NCBI RefSeq assembly: GCF_012563545.1
Contig: NZ_CP050804.1
Coordinates: 310,001 to 374,000 of the forward strand
DNA from: Arcanobacterium buesumense
GTDB taxonomy: Bacteria > Actinomycetota > Actinomycetes > Actinomycetales > Actinomycetaceae
Direction of reading: 5' to 3'
DNA length: 64,000 nucleotides
In this document: positions 19,734 through 30,121 of the stretch, piece by piece
Numbering within the stretch: the stretch's first letter is position 1
How the letters are laid out: each line of letters starts with the position of its first letter
Translations under genes and position numbers: made by a program
Notes under the pieces: model-generated
What the model was told of the DNA's origin: nothing
Seen by the model: the letters and a program-made list of their open reading frames with translations, nothing else
The model's database searches: none

Positions 19734-21668
19734 GTGAATCTCTTGTTTAATCTAACCGCAGTAGCACAGGTTGGGCAGGCAACCGGGGCAGCTAGCATGA
19801 TATGGCTAGCAGTTGCTATCCCGCTCCTATCGTGTGGCATTCTTCTTGTCCTCGGACGTAAAGCTGACGCGTGGGGCCATTGGCTTGCCACGCTAGCTTC
19901 GGCCGGCTCTTTCGTTGTCGGACTTCTTGCCACGCTTCAGCTCCTTGGAATGGATGCCTCCCAGCGTGTTGTGGAAACAACCCTTTATACATGGGTTCCA
20001 GCAGGTGAATTAAGTGTAGATTTCGGTACTCGTGCCGATCCGCTCTCATTAACATTCGTTATGCTGGTTACCTTCGTAGGTACGCTTATCCACATTTATT
20101 CCATCTCTTATATGGAACATGATTCGGATCGACGTCGGTTCTTCGCATACTTGAACTTGTTCGTTGCCGCCATGCTTCTTCTTGTCCTTGGTAATTCTTA
20201 CCTTGTTTTGTTCTTTGGCTGGGAAGGCGTGGGTCTAGCTTCCTACCTCCTGATTTCCTTCTGGAATCATGTTCCGGCCTATGCAACGGCAGGTAAGAAA
20301 GCATTCATTATGAATCGTGTTGGTGATTTAGGCATGCTGATAGCCATGATGTCGATGGTGGCATCGTTCGGCTCAGTAGCATTTAGCGATGTGACCGCTG
20401 GCGCTCAGACACTTTCACCTACCACCGCAACCTTTATCGGCATTTTCTTGTTGGTTGCCGCCTGTGGTAAGTCTGCTCAATTCCCATTGCAGGCTTGGCT
20501 GGGAGACGCAATGGCTGGCCCAACTCCCGTATCGGCGCTTATTCACGCAGCCACAATGGTGACTGCAGGTGTTTATCTGATGGTTCGTTCGGGAGCAATC
20601 TACGCTGTATCGCCTACAGCTTCTCTTGTCGTGTCTATTATTGGTCTGATCACCTTAGTTTTTGGTGCAATCGTAGGTGCCGCTAAGGACGACATGAAGA
20701 AGGTCTTGGCAGCTTCCACAATGTCTCAGATTGGCTACATGATGTTAGCGGCAACAATGGGACCGGTAGGTGCAGCTTTTGCTATCTTCCACCTTGTCAC
20801 CCACGGTTTCTTCAAGGCTAATATGTTCCTTGGTGCGGGTGCGGTTATGCACGCGATGAATGATGAAGTAAATGTTCGTGGCTTTGGTGGCTTGAGCCGT
20901 CACATGAAGATTACCTTCGTTACCTTCCTTGCCGGATACCTCGCTATTATTGGTTTTCCATTCCTATCTGGGTACTTCTCGAAAGACAAAATCATTGAAG
21001 TGGCATTTACTGGAGAAGGTATTCAGCCGTGGATTTTTGGAACGATTACCGTTCTTGTCGCGGGGCTGACTGCTTTCTATATGTCACGGGTATTCTTTGC
21101 AATTTTCTTAGGAAAAGAGCGCTGGGATCACCAAGACAAGCACCCACACGATCCGTCACCGCTGATGTGGATTCCGATGGCTATTCTTGCTCTTGGCTCA
21201 TTAGGTTTAGGTGCGGTATTGAACTACACCGGATTTCTCACGTGGTTAGAGCCAGCAATTGGTCATGGTGAACATGCACAACCAGTGTTGCCAATTTGGG
21301 CGATCACTGTTGCAACCCTTGGCATAGTAGCTGTTGGCGTTGGCTTAGCTTGGAAGATGTATGTAGCTAGCGATGTTCCATTGTTGGCACCGGAAAGCAA
21401 TGCTTTTGTCCGAGCTGCCCGGATGGATCTTTACCAAGATGCGTTTAACGAAAACGTCTTCATGAAACCAGGTATTTTGGTTACTGAAGGCACTGCCATT
21501 GCAGATCAAACCATTATTGATGGCGGAGTTGAAGGTTTGGGCACGGTTACTCAAAATTCCGGCAAGCTCGTCGGTAAGCTCCAAACAGGCTATGTGCGAA
21601 CATATGCTAGCTGGATCACCGTGGGCGTTGTTTTAGCACTGGCATTAGCCGTTCAAGCATCGATGTGA
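19734..21668 (+). CDS. nuoL: NADH-quinone oxidoreductase subunit L (antiporter-like)
   Basis: Largest proton-pumping subunit, Mrp-antiporter fold, about 15 membrane segments in 644 residues. Visible are LFFGWEGVGLASYLLISFW, the GKSAQFPLQAWLGDAMAGPT block with the key lysine, SALIHAATMVTAGVYL, and LAASTMSQIGYMMLA. The start is the GTG at 19734, 12 bp after nuoK, behind GGAAAGCAGG. Confidence 0.96.
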   Translation: MNLLFNLTAVAQVGQATGAASMIWLAVAIPLLSCGILLVLGRKADAWGHWLATLASAGSFVVGLLATLQLLGMDASQRVVETTLYTWVPAGELSVDFGTRADPLSLTFVMLVTFVGTLIHIYSISYMEHDSDRRRFFAYLNLFVAAMLLLVLGNSYLVLFFGWEGVGLASYLLISFWNHVPAYATAGKKAFIMNRVGDLGMLIAMMSMVASFGSVAFSDVTAGAQTLSPTTATFIGIFLLVAACGKSAQFPLQAWLGDAMAGPTPVSALIHAATMVTAGVYLMVRSGAIYAVSPTASLVVSIIGLITLVFGAIVGAAKDDMKKVLAASTMSQIGYMMLAATMGPVGAAFAIFHLVTHGFFKANMFLGAGAVMHAMNDEVNVRGFGGLSRHMKITFVTFLAGYLAIIGFPFLSGYFSKDKIIEVAFTGEGIQPWIFGTITVLVAGLTAFYMSRVFFAIFLGKERWDHQDKHPHDPSPLMWIPMAILALGSLGLGAVLNYTGFLTWLEPAIGHGEHAQPVLPIWAITVATLGIVAVGVGLAWKMYVASDVPLLAPESNAFVRAARMDLYQDAFNENVFMKPGILVTEGTAIADQTIIDGGVEGLGTVTQNSGKLVGKLQTGYVRTYASWITVGVVLALALAVQASM

Positions 21669-21687
21669 GACAAGGAGATATATTCAC

Positions 21688-23220
21688 ATGAACATCATTG
21701 AAGCAACCGCTCCGTGGCTCACCATCCTCGTTGCGATTCCATTTCTTTCTGGTGTCTTGCTGTGGCTAGTTAAGCCACTGCGAGCATTGGCTCGTCAGTT
21801 TGCACTGATCGTGTCATTCTTAGTTCTGGTCGGGTTTGTTATTGCCCTCTGGACTTCTTTTGATATGTCCAATGCCGGAACAACTCAGATGTATGAAACC
21901 TATGCCTGGATTCCACAGATTGGTGTATCGGCTACGTGGGGTATTAACGGTTTAGGTGCAGTGATGATTGGCTTAGCAGTTGTGCTAGTGCCTTTCGTTA
22001 TTATTGCTGAGTGGGATGATTTTTCCGCTCCAGCCGACGCTGGCTACTTTGCCTGGGTCCTTGTTCTTGAAGCGATCATGATTGGCTTGTTTAGTGCTCG
22101 TGACGTGTTCTTGTTCTACGTACTTTTCGAAGCGATGATTGTTCCGGTCTACTTTATGATCGGTCGTTATGGGGGAGCAGGTCGTACTCGGGCTGCGATG
22201 AAGTTCTTGCTTTTCTCACTAGCTGGCGGGTTAATCATGTTGGCAGGTGTTATCGCCGTTTATGCGTATGGAAACGGTGGGCCACACGCCTTCGTCTTAG
22301 ATGAGATTCAAGGTACATTGCGACTAACAGACACAGCTGAGCTATGGGTCTTCTTGTCCTTCTTCATTGCTTTTGCAATTAAAGCTCCGATGTGGCCAGT
22401 CCATACCTGGTTGCCAGATACGGCTGCGGAGGCCTCCACCGGTACATCAACGTTACTCGTTGGAGTTTTGGATAAGTTAGGCACCTTTGGCATGATTGCC
22501 ATTTGTTTGCCGTTGTTCCCTAAGACGACGACGCTGGTAGCCCCGGTTATTATTGTGCTCGCAATTATCTCCATTTTATGGGGAGCTATTATGGCTATCT
22601 CCTCAGATAACCTCTTACGCTTGGTGTCATACACCTCAGTGTCGCACTTCGGTTTTATCGTGCTGGGTATTTTCTCTGGATCTACCTTGGCACTCACCGG
22701 TTCGATCCTGTACATGGTTGCTCATGGTATTGGCACGGCTGGGCTGTTCTTGATCGTTGGATTCTTAGAACGCCGCGGTCATTCCTATCTCATTTCCTCG
22801 TATGGCGGTTGGCAACGAGTGACGCCACTGATTGCTGGCTCGTTCTTGATTGCTGGACTAGCAACTATTGCTTTGCCGGGTCTTTCGGGTTTCGTTCCGG
22901 AATATCTTGTGCTGATGGGAGCGTATAGTATCTGGCCTGTACCTGCATTGTTTGCCGTTATTGGAGTGGTCTTGGCTGCTATCTATATTTTGTTGCCATA
23001 CCAGCGGTTGTTTACCGGTCCAGTTCCAAAGACGACAGTTAAAGATCTAGGCGGGCGTGAAAAGGTTATTGTAGCCGGACTTATCGCATGTATGTTAGGA
23101 CTGGGATTCTACCCTGCACCTGTGCTCGATTTAGTTTCTCCAGTAGCCGATAATGCCACCATAGTGCCAGTGACTGCTATCGACAATAGCAACGTCTCTA
23201 CTGAAGGGAGCGACAAGTGA
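21688..23220 (+). CDS. nuoM: NADH-quinone oxidoreductase subunit M (antiporter-like)
   Basis: Proton-pumping membrane subunit with about 14 helices. Visible are FYVLFEAMIVPVYFMIGRYG with the essential Glu, KAPMWPVHTWLPDTAAEAST with the lysine, and LVSYTSVSHFGFIVLG. Length is 510 residues, with AAGGAG upstream of the ATG. Its stop overlaps the nuoN GTG start (GTGA). Confidence 0.96.
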   Translation: MNIIEATAPWLTILVAIPFLSGVLLWLVKPLRALARQFALIVSFLVLVGFVIALWTSFDMSNAGTTQMYETYAWIPQIGVSATWGINGLGAVMIGLAVVLVPFVIIAEWDDFSAPADAGYFAWVLVLEAIMIGLFSARDVFLFYVLFEAMIVPVYFMIGRYGGAGRTRAAMKFLLFSLAGGLIMLAGVIAVYAYGNGGPHAFVLDEIQGTLRLTDTAELWVFLSFFIAFAIKAPMWPVHTWLPDTAAEASTGTSTLLVGVLDKLGTFGMIAICLPLFPKTTTLVAPVIIVLAIISILWGAIMAISSDNLLRLVSYTSVSHFGFIVLGIFSGSTLALTGSILYMVAHGIGTAGLFLIVGFLERRGHSYLISSYGGWQRVTPLIAGSFLIAGLATIALPGLSGFVPEYLVLMGAYSIWPVPALFAVIGVVLAAIYILLPYQRLFTGPVPKTTVKDLGGREKVIVAGLIACMLGLGFYPAPVLDLVSPVADNATIVPVTAIDNSNVSTEGSDK

Positions 23221-24818
23221 ATCTCACGATTAATTGGCTCGCAACATTACCGTTAGCGATTGTTTTAGGTGCCGGTGTTATCAGTACACTACTTGAAGCA
23301 TTCTTGCCTCGTTCACTTCGCCGAATCAGTCAGACAGTGCTTTCATTAGTAGCTTTAGCCAGTGCTTTTGTAGCTGTTATCTGGCGTTGGCATGACTTAT
23401 CTGCACAGCAAACTCCAGGTATGCTTCGGCCGCTATCCTATTCAGAAGGTGCTGCTTTTTCGGGGGTTTCCTTTGTTGAAGACGGTTTTTCGGTTATGGG
23501 ACAGGCAGTGATAGTACTGTGTGCTCTTCTTTCCGTCATGCTCATTGCGGATCGCACTTCGTTGGGAGATGGCTCGTTTGTTGCTTCGGCAGCAACGCGT
23601 CCCGGTTCACCAGATGAACGCGAATCAACTCAAGCTGGTCGGGAACAGACAGAAGTCTTTCCATTAGCACTCTTTGCTACTGGCGGTATGATGGCTTTTG
23701 TTTCGGCATTCGACTTCTTGTCGCTCTTTATCGCTCTTGAACTACTTTCTTTGCCATTGTATGTGTTAAGCGCAACGAGCCGTCGTCGTCGTTTGCTATC
23801 GCAAGAAGCTGCATTAAAGTACTTCTTACTTGGCGCTTTTTCTTCCGCAATTTTCTTGATGGGTGCAGCCTTTATTTATGGCGCAACCGGAACTTTGAGT
23901 TTCTATGGAGTTGCGATTCTCGCACAGCAGGGACAAACCACCATGATGTTCCTCGCGGTAGGTGCCATCATGGTAGTTATCGGTTTGCTCTTCAAGGTGG
24001 GTGCGGTACCGTTCCATTCTTGGACTCCTGATGTCTATCAAGGTGCGCCAACTCCAATTACTGGGTTTATGGCCGCGGGCACAAAGACGGCAGCTTTCGT
24101 GGCAATGGTTCGCATCTTTGTCTGGATTGTGGCAGCTGTTCCGCATGCCTTTACCGCGTTCTTATGGATCATCATTATTGCCACTGTTGCGGTAGGTACC
24201 GTAATGGGTCTAGTACAAACAGACATTAAGCGACTCTTGGCTTATTCGTCGATTGCGCATGCCGGTTTCATTCTCATTGCGTTGAAGTCAATGCTCTCGG
24301 GAGTAAACGGTATTCAGTTGGCAGCATTAGGCTCGGTTGTCTTCTACTTGTTAGCGTATGGCTTAGCTACTGTGGGTGCCTTTGGTGTTGTCACACTCGT
24401 ACGTTCGAAGGATGCTGAGGGCAATATCGGTGGCGAAGCAACTCGCATATCGCAGTGGGCTGGGCTGGGTAAGCGTCAACCATTCTTGGCCACCGCAATG
24501 CTCATTTTCCTCCTCTCGTTCGCTGGTATCCCAATGACTGCCGGTTTTATCGGTAAGTTTGAAGTGTTTAATACCGGTATCGCTGGTGGTGAACCAGTAC
24601 TCGTTATTATTGCGATTATTGCTTCGGTTGCCACTGCTTTCTTCTACTTCCGGTTGGTACAACTGATGTTCTTCACCGAGCCAGAAGAAGATAATATTGA
24701 GGTTGTTTCATCGGAAGGCTTGAGTATAGTTGCCATTAGTGTCGCGCTAGCTGGTACTATCGTGCTTGGTATCTTCCCAAGTCCGATTCTCAATTTCATA
24801 ACGGGTATATTCCAGTGA
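23217..24818 (+). CDS. nuoN: NADH-quinone oxidoreductase subunit N (antiporter-like)
   Basis: Last complex I gene, 533 residues and about 14 helices. Visible are FIALELLSLPLYVLSA, KVGAVPFHSWTPDVYQGAPT, LLAYSSIAHAGFILIAL and FAGIPMTAGFIGKFEVF. A hydrophilic loop near 120-150 (ATRPGSPDERESTQAGRE) occurs in many actinobacterial NuoN proteins. Its TGA overlaps the start of the next gene. Confidence 0.96.
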   Translation: MNLTINWLATLPLAIVLGAGVISTLLEAFLPRSLRRISQTVLSLVALASAFVAVIWRWHDLSAQQTPGMLRPLSYSEGAAFSGVSFVEDGFSVMGQAVIVLCALLSVMLIADRTSLGDGSFVASAATRPGSPDERESTQAGREQTEVFPLALFATGGMMAFVSAFDFLSLFIALELLSLPLYVLSATSRRRRLLSQEAALKYFLLGAFSSAIFLMGAAFIYGATGTLSFYGVAILAQQGQTTMMFLAVGAIMVVIGLLFKVGAVPFHSWTPDVYQGAPTPITGFMAAGTKTAAFVAMVRIFVWIVAAVPHAFTAFLWIIIIATVAVGTVMGLVQTDIKRLLAYSSIAHAGFILIALKSMLSGVNGIQLAALGSVVFYLLAYGLATVGAFGVVTLVRSKDAEGNIGGEATRISQWAGLGKRQPFLATAMLIFLLSFAGIPMTAGFIGKFEVFNTGIAGGEPVLVIIAIIASVATAFFYFRLVQLMFFTEPEEDNIEVVSSEGLSIVAISVALAGTIVLGIFPSPILNFITGIFQ

Positions 24819-25831
24819 GTCTTATTTCAAACCTATTCGATGAACAATTTTCGCCTCTGGTTTCAGAGATTACCTCCCGTATGGGTCAGGTTGAATCTCT
24901 GTTGCGTGAGGCTGTTCAGGTTGACGATCTTGTTGTGGACGAAGCCACTTCTCATCTTGCGAAAGCAGGTGGGAAGCGGCTTCGGCCTGCATTATGTTTG
25001 TTGACCGCGCAGTTAGGACCGCGGCCAGCCGATAATGACGTGCTTGATTCAGCCGTTGTTGTTGAACTGACCCATCTGGCCACGTTATATCATGACGACG
25101 TTATGGATGAGGCTCCTTTGCGCCGCGGGGTGCCTACCGCGCAATATATTTATGGCAATTCGTCGGCAATTTTGGCAGGTGACGTGCTATTTGCCCGAGC
25201 ATCGGGAATAGTGGCTAAACTCGGTCCGCAGGCGGTGTTACTGCACGCCGAAACATTTGAACGTCTATGTATGGGACAGCTACATGAAACTATTGGCCCG
25301 CGAGATGGGGAAGACCCAATAGCTCACCATATTCAAGTGTTGGCAGATAAGACCGGATCGTTGATTGCCGCCGCAGGGCGATATGGGGTTCTTTATTCAG
25401 GTGGTGATCCGAAACTCGCTGATGATATTGCCCAGTTTGGAGAAAAAGTTGGCGTAGCCTTTCAGATTGCTGATGACGTTATCGATCTCATATCAGATCC
25501 AGAAGTTACTGGTAAAACACCGGGTACTGATTTGCTTGAAGGGGTACCAACAATGCCAACATTGTTGCTTTGGCAACGGGCGGCAGCTGGAAATCTCGAT
25601 AGCGAAGGGCAACGTATTCTTGACTATCTAGATCATCGTGACTTAACACAAGGCGATAATTTAGCAACTGTTGTGGCGATGTTACGTGAGCATTCCGTCG
25701 TCGAAGAAACTCGGCAACTTGCCCATCAGTGGGCAGATGAGGCGCTAACACATTTGGCGGATGTTCACCATCCACAAGTGCGGGAGGGACTGGAAGCATT
25801 CGCCCGCGCAATGGTTGACCGCCTCGCTTAA
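24815..25831 (+). CDS. Trans-polyprenyl diphosphate synthase (probably menaquinone side chain)
   Basis: Class I prenyltransferase that condenses IPP onto allylic diphosphates to make the long polyprenyl tail. The first Asp-rich motif is in LYHDDVMDEAPLRRG and the second in FQIADDVIDLISDP; GGKRLRPALCLL is the IPP-binding segment. Length is 338 residues. The GTG start overlaps the nuoN stop by 4 bp, so it is translationally coupled to complex I. That position, and the men genes upstream, argue for the menaquinone chain. Chain length cannot be read here. Confidence 0.9.
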   Translation: MSLISNLFDEQFSPLVSEITSRMGQVESLLREAVQVDDLVVDEATSHLAKAGGKRLRPALCLLTAQLGPRPADNDVLDSAVVVELTHLATLYHDDVMDEAPLRRGVPTAQYIYGNSSAILAGDVLFARASGIVAKLGPQAVLLHAETFERLCMGQLHETIGPRDGEDPIAHHIQVLADKTGSLIAAAGRYGVLYSGGDPKLADDIAQFGEKVGVAFQIADDVIDLISDPEVTGKTPGTDLLEGVPTMPTLLLWQRAAAGNLDSEGQRILDYLDHRDLTQGDNLATVVAMLREHSVVEETRQLAHQWADEALTHLADVHHPQVREGLEAFARAMVDRLA

Positions 25832-25933
25832 AGCGAATCCCACACCATCACGTTACTCGCAAAGGGATAAATCAGAGTAAACTAAGTGGCAGTGTATGCG
25901 TTTATTAAAGCGCCCAGAACCAAGGAGCCGCAC

Positions 25934-28744
25934 GTGCGTAATCTTCTGAACAAGCTTCTTCGAGCAGGCGAAGGCCGAATCCTCAAAAAGCTCAATGCTA
26001 TAACGAAACAAGTGAACTTACTTGAAGATGTCTATAAAGAGATGTCTGATGATGAACTCAAGGCAGTCACTGCGGAATTTCGGGAACGCTTAGCTGGTGG
26101 TGAAACTCTTGATGAGCTGATGCCTGATGCTTTTGCTGCTGTGCGTGAAGCTTCGGTACGTACCTTAGGTCAGCGTCATTATGATGTACAGATTATGGGT
26201 GGCGCTGCTTTGCACCTGGGCAATATTGCAGAAATGAAAACTGGTGAAGGTAAAACTCTAGTTGCTACCCTTGCTGCATATTTGAACGCGCTATCTGGTG
26301 ACGGCGTTCATGTGGTGACGGTTAATGACTATTTGGCTTCTTATCAGTCAGAACTCATGGGGCGTGTTTTCCGATTCCTGGGAATGACTACAGGCTGTAT
26401 TTTAGATGGCCAAACCCCTGATCAGCGTCGGCAAGAATATGCTGCTGATATCACTTATGGTACGAATAACCAGTTCGGTTTCGATTACTTGCGCGACAAC
26501 ATGGCGATGGATGAAAGCCAAATGGTACAGCGCGGGCATAACTTCGCTATTGTCGACGAAGTTGATTCCATCCTTATTGACGAAGCCCGTACCCCATTGA
26601 TTATTTCCGGACAAGCAGACGGGGATGCGAACCGCTGGTATATGGCGTTTGCCGATGCAGTAGGAAAAATGCGCCGAGATACCGATTATGAGGTTGATGA
26701 AAAGAAGCGTAATGCCGGTATCCTCGAACCAGGTATTGATAAAGTTGAAGATTTACTTGGCATTGACAACCTCTATGAGTCGGTTAATACGCCGCTAATT
26801 GGTTATTTGAATAATGCCATTAAAGCTAAGGAACTTTTCCACCGCGATAAGGATTATATTGTGCGCGATGGTGAAGTGTTGATTGTTGATGAGCATACTG
26901 GTCGTGTTTTGCCCGGTCGCCGCTACAATGACGGGATGCATCAGGCAATTGAAGCCAAAGAAGGCGTAGAGATCAAGGCAGAAAATCAGACGTTAGCCTC
27001 GATTACATTGCAGAACTATTTCCGCATGTATAAGAAGCTATCGGGTATGACCGGTACTGCCGAAACTGAAGCAGAAGAGTTTGCCTCAACCTATGATATC
27101 GGCGTCGTCCCAATTCCAACCAATAAGCCAGTTGCGCGGGTGGATCATCGCGATATCGTCTATGCCACTGCGGAATTGAAATTCGCCGCAATTGTGGAAG
27201 ATATTAAAGAACGTTACGCCAAGGGACAGCCTGTTTTGGTTGGTACCGCGTCGGTTGAACATTCGGAGTTATTATCTGGATTGTTGAAGAAGGCGCATGT
27301 CCCACACGAAGTTCTCAATGCTAAACAGCATGAACGTGAAGCATCCGTTGTGGCAATGGCAGGTCGTAAGCATGCGATTACTGTGGCAACGAATATGGCA
27401 GGTCGTGGTACCGACATTATGCTTGGCGGTAACGCTGAGCATATCGCCGTGGAGATGATGTCCAAGCTGGGTCTTGATCCAGAAGAAAATACCGAGGAAT
27501 ATGAGGCTCGGTGGCCAGAAATATTGCAGGCCGCTAAAGACCAGGTGGCGGCCGAACACGATGAAGTCACTCAACTAGGTGGCCTCTATGTGCTTGGTTC
27601 TGAGCGTCACGAATCACGGCGTATCGATAACCAGTTGCGTGGTCGTGCGGGGCGTCAGGGCGATCCGGGCGAATCACGATTCTACCTTTCACTTGATGAC
27701 GATCTGCTACGGCTATTTGGTTCGAGCATTGTTAATACGCTACGCAACTCTGCTCAAGACGAACCGCTTGATTTCAAGATGATGGCCAACGCTATTCAAA
27801 AAGCACAAGCTCAGCTTGATGGGCGTAATGCGGAACAGCGTAAGAATGTGTTGAAGTATGACGACGTGATGAACGATCAGCGTACCGTTGTTTATACTGA
27901 GCGTCGCCGGATTCTTGCTGGTGACGACGTCGAAAATCAGATCCAGAGTTTCATGGACTTTGTTGTTGACGATATTGTCTCAGCTAATACTGATGGGCCA
28001 GCCGACGATTGGGATTTGGATATGTTGTGGGCGGATATGCGCCGCTACTACAAGCCAAGCTTTACCCCGGCTGAGTTCATTGACGAACACGGCGATCAAA
28101 AGTTGCTCAGTGCAGATGTAGTTCGTGAGGAATTTACTCAAGATATTCATGCGATTTATGAAGAGCGTGAAGAAGAATTGGGCGATGAACAGATGCGTTA
28201 TATTGAGCGTCAAGTTTTGCTTCAAACATTGGATCGCAACTGGCGTGAGCATCTCTACGAGATGGATTATTTGAAGGAAGGCATTGGCCTACGCGCCATG
28301 GCACAGCGTAACCCGCTTGTAGAATACAAGCAAGAAGGTTACCAGATGTTCCAGGCAATGAATGATCAGATTCGTGGCGAAACAGTGACATTCTTGATGG
28401 GCTTCGAGTTACCGTCTGAGCGCCTTGCTCGGGAGGCTGCTGAAGCGGCTGAGGTTATGGCTGGTCAAGAATCGTTGATGGATGCCCAGGCAGTTTCTCG
28501 AGCTACTGCCGCTGCTGCTACCGCGCAGTCAGCTACGGCGAAGGCCGCTGCGGAGAAGATCCTTGGCTTGAAGCGTCCAGCTACCGCTACGAAGATGACG
28601 TACACGTCTTCGGCAAAGGATGGCTCTGGTCAGGCACGGGCAACAAATGCTCAAGGCCGTGAGGTTCATGGTCAAACATCTGCCGGTTCGAGTGAACCAC
28701 AGATGAACCGGGCACAGCGTCGAGCTGCGAAGAAGCGTAAGTAG
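25934..28744 (+). CDS. secA: Preprotein translocase ATPase SecA
   Basis: Motor ATPase of the Sec export pathway. Visible are [17 protein letters not shown] (Walker A), [17 protein letters not shown] (Walker B), the preprotein cross-linking domain, [28 protein letters not shown], and [12 protein letters not shown]. The Ala-rich and basic C-terminus has no zinc-binding CxCxxxxxxxCH tail, as usual in actinobacterial SecA1. The GTG at 25934 has AAGGAG 6 nt upstream and gives 936 residues. The frame is open to 25886, but a -10-like TAAACT at 25878-25883 would place that start at or before the transcript start. Confidence 0.96.
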   Translation: MRNLLNKLLRAGEGRILKKLNAITKQVNLLEDVYKEMSDDELKAVTAEFRERLAGGETLDELMPDAFAAVREASVRTLGQRHYDVQIMGGAALHLGNIAEMKTGEGKTLVATLAAYLNALSGDGVHVVTVNDYLASYQSELMGRVFRFLGMTTGCILDGQTPDQRRQEYAADITYGTNNQFGFDYLRDNMAMDESQMVQRGHNFAIVDEVDSILIDEARTPLIISGQADGDANRWYMAFADAVGKMRRDTDYEVDEKKRNAGILEPGIDKVEDLLGIDNLYESVNTPLIGYLNNAIKAKELFHRDKDYIVRDGEVLIVDEHTGRVLPGRRYNDGMHQAIEAKEGVEIKAENQTLASITLQNYFRMYKKLSGMTGTAETEAEEFASTYDIGVVPIPTNKPVARVDHRDIVYATAELKFAAIVEDIKERYAKGQPVLVGTASVEHSELLSGLLKKAHVPHEVLNAKQHEREASVVAMAGRKHAITVATNMAGRGTDIMLGGNAEHIAVEMMSKLGLDPEENTEEYEARWPEILQAAKDQVAAEHDEVTQLGGLYVLGSERHESRRIDNQLRGRAGRQGDPGESRFYLSLDDDLLRLFGSSIVNTLRNSAQDEPLDFKMMANAIQKAQAQLDGRNAEQRKNVLKYDDVMNDQRTVVYTERRRILAGDDVENQIQSFMDFVVDDIVSANTDGPADDWDLDMLWADMRRYYKPSFTPAEFIDEHGDQKLLSADVVREEFTQDIHAIYEEREEELGDEQMRYIERQVLLQTLDRNWREHLYEMDYLKEGIGLRAMAQRNPLVEYKQEGYQMFQAMNDQIRGETVTFLMGFELPSERLAREAAEAAEVMAGQESLMDAQAVSRATAAAATAQSATAKAAAEKILGLKRPATATKMTYTSSAKDGSGQARATNAQGREVHGQTSAGSSEPQMNRAQRRAAKKRK

Positions 28745-28762
28745 CTAGAAACTATTTCTCAT

Positions 28763-28804
28763 ACGAGCACACCAGTAAGAACGTCTACTGGTGTGCTCGT
28801 TTTT
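28763..28804 (+). terminator. Rho-independent terminator of secA
   Basis: Perfect 15-bp arms (acgagcacaccagta at 28763-28777, complement at 28786-28800) with an 8-nt loop and a T5 tail. Confidence 0.93.
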
Positions 28805-28816
28805 ACCCAGATGGTT

Positions 28817-29383
28817 TTAGGCAATTTCTAGAGCTGTAACGATCCAGTGATTTCGGTGTATTTCAAGGCGTAATGCTGCTGCGCGTATCCGAAAACCGTC
28901 ATGGACAACAACAGATACTTCTGCGATTCTTCGACGTGGATGAGAGGCATGAACTCGGCGGATGATTGGCCGAGCAGCTTGTGGAACAGGGTCTTGCAAA
29001 CGTTGATTTAAGCTGGTTCGTGACACCAGCGAACGATAGATTCCTGGCGCAAGCCACGATTGCAACTGTCGGACAGGGCGGTGTCCTAAGAGTATTTCAA
29101 TTGCATGCCCGACTATGCGAGCTGCAAAAGCGGTGGCTGGAATAAGATCGGGTGGAAGTGGCCGGTCGAGAGCGTGCCGATCGTCGTCGTCGCTTATGCG
29201 TTGGATACTTGTTGCGCAAAGTGCAATCCGGTCATAAGGCTGACTTGGTGAAGCGCTAGGTATGGACTGCTTTCTCGTTGGATTCTGAGCGTGAGAAGCA
29301 ACGAATTTTGGCTTAGTTTGAGAACTTACTGGACGATAAGTTATCGGTGCAGTGAGCTGGGGTTGAGTTAATGCACTGGACAT
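28817..29383 (-). CDS. Rv3235-like conserved actinobacterial protein
   Basis: 188-residue protein with a disordered basic N-terminal ~80 residues and a C-terminal domain typical of the Rv3235/DUF6459 family: AARIVGHAIEILLGHRPVRQLQ, WLAPGIYRSL, RVHASHPRRRIAEVSVVVHD and RAAALRLEI. Molecular function is unknown. It starts 6 bp after the LysM gene on the same strand, so the two form a unit convergent with secA. Proximity of this family to secA is a familiar actinobacterial arrangement. Family assignment is by recognition of the conserved block only. Confidence 0.78.
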   Translation of the reverse strand: MSSALTQPQLTAPITYRPVSSQTKPKFVASHAQNPTRKQSIPSASPSQPYDRIALCATSIQRISDDDDRHALDRPLPPDLIPATAFAARIVGHAIEILLGHRPVRQLQSWLAPGIYRSLVSRTSLNQRLQDPVPQAARPIIRRVHASHPRRRIAEVSVVVHDGFRIRAAALRLEIHRNHWIVTALEIA

Positions 29384-29389
29384 GCTGAG

Positions 29390-29974
29390 TTACTTTCGGG
29401 CGTCGGGGAGGAGTAGATGCTGACCGGGATAAATGAGATTTGGTTCAGTGATTATGTGCTTATTGCATTCCCAAATCTTGTTTGCTAAAGCGTCCGGCGT
29501 CAGATGTGGGTATTGCGGTTGCAATTGATGGGCAATTGACCATAGAGAATCGCCTGGCTTGACCATGATCTGTTTCTTGAGTGCAGCAGGTGCGAGATGC
29601 GTATTGCGAAGATGATCGGGGGTGTGCTGAATAACGTGAATTCCGTACTCGGATGGGAAAGCAGGTGGTGAATGGTCAGTATTTGCGGCGTAGGCAGGAG
29701 TTGGACTGAGAAGTAACGCGGCTAGAGCAACTCGGCGTGCATGAGGAGCGCCGAAACGGGCAACGTATTCTAAAATAGTAGAATTTTTCTGATATGTACC
29801 AACATCTACAAGTAAATACGATAAACTATTCCATAGGAATATCAAGGTCAAACCGACTAAACCAGTTAATTCGAGCATTGAGTTGGCGTTAGTTGGCAGT
29901 CCGCAATCTAGTAACTGGTATGTGAACCAGCCCGATGTGGTAGCGGCAAACAAAAGCGGTACTCCATATTTCAC
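29390..29974 (-). CDS. Membrane protein with C-terminal LysM domain
   Basis: 194 residues. Two hydrophobic stretches occur in the first ~50 residues (GVPLLFAATTSGWFTYQLL and LTGLVGLTLIFLWNSLSYLL), with a third near 85-100 (RRVALAALLLSPTPAYA). The LysM fold follows at about 135-190: VKPGDSLWSIAHQLQPQYP to LIYPGQHLLLP. LysM binds N-acetylglucosamine-containing glycans such as peptidoglycan, so a cell-wall-facing role is likely. Upstream partner of the Rv3235-like gene. Confidence 0.82.
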   Translation of the reverse strand: MKYGVPLLFAATTSGWFTYQLLDCGLPTNANSMLELTGLVGLTLIFLWNSLSYLLVDVGTYQKNSTILEYVARFGAPHARRVALAALLLSPTPAYAANTDHSPPAFPSEYGIHVIQHTPDHLRNTHLAPAALKKQIMVKPGDSLWSIAHQLQPQYPHLTPDALANKIWECNKHIITEPNLIYPGQHLLLPDARK

Positions 29975-30109
29975 GTTTTACCCCTACATTGTTGTTTGAT
30001 GATGTTTGTTGCTGTTTAATATTATTTAACAATAACCGATTCAGTGAAAAGGGGGTATGCCCGGCATTGTGTTGTGGATAAGAAAAGATAGCCATATCAG
30101 GGATTTGCA

Positions 30110-30115
30110 TACAAT
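30110..30115 (+). promoter_or_regulatory. Candidate -10 (TACAAT) six bases before an ATG
   Basis: TACAAT at 30110-30115 is followed by 6 nt and the ATG at 30122, without a Shine-Dalgarno, another probable leaderless start. A TGTGGATAA sequence (reverse complement of the DnaA-box consensus TTATCCACA) lies at 30073-30081. Confidence 0.45.
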
Positions 30116-30121
30116 ACAGTC

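Noticed and set aside
25886-25933. Longer N-terminus for SecA
   Set aside because: The GTG at 25934 has AAGGAG at ideal spacing and matches SecA1 N-termini; the upstream start sits next to a -10-like TAAACT.
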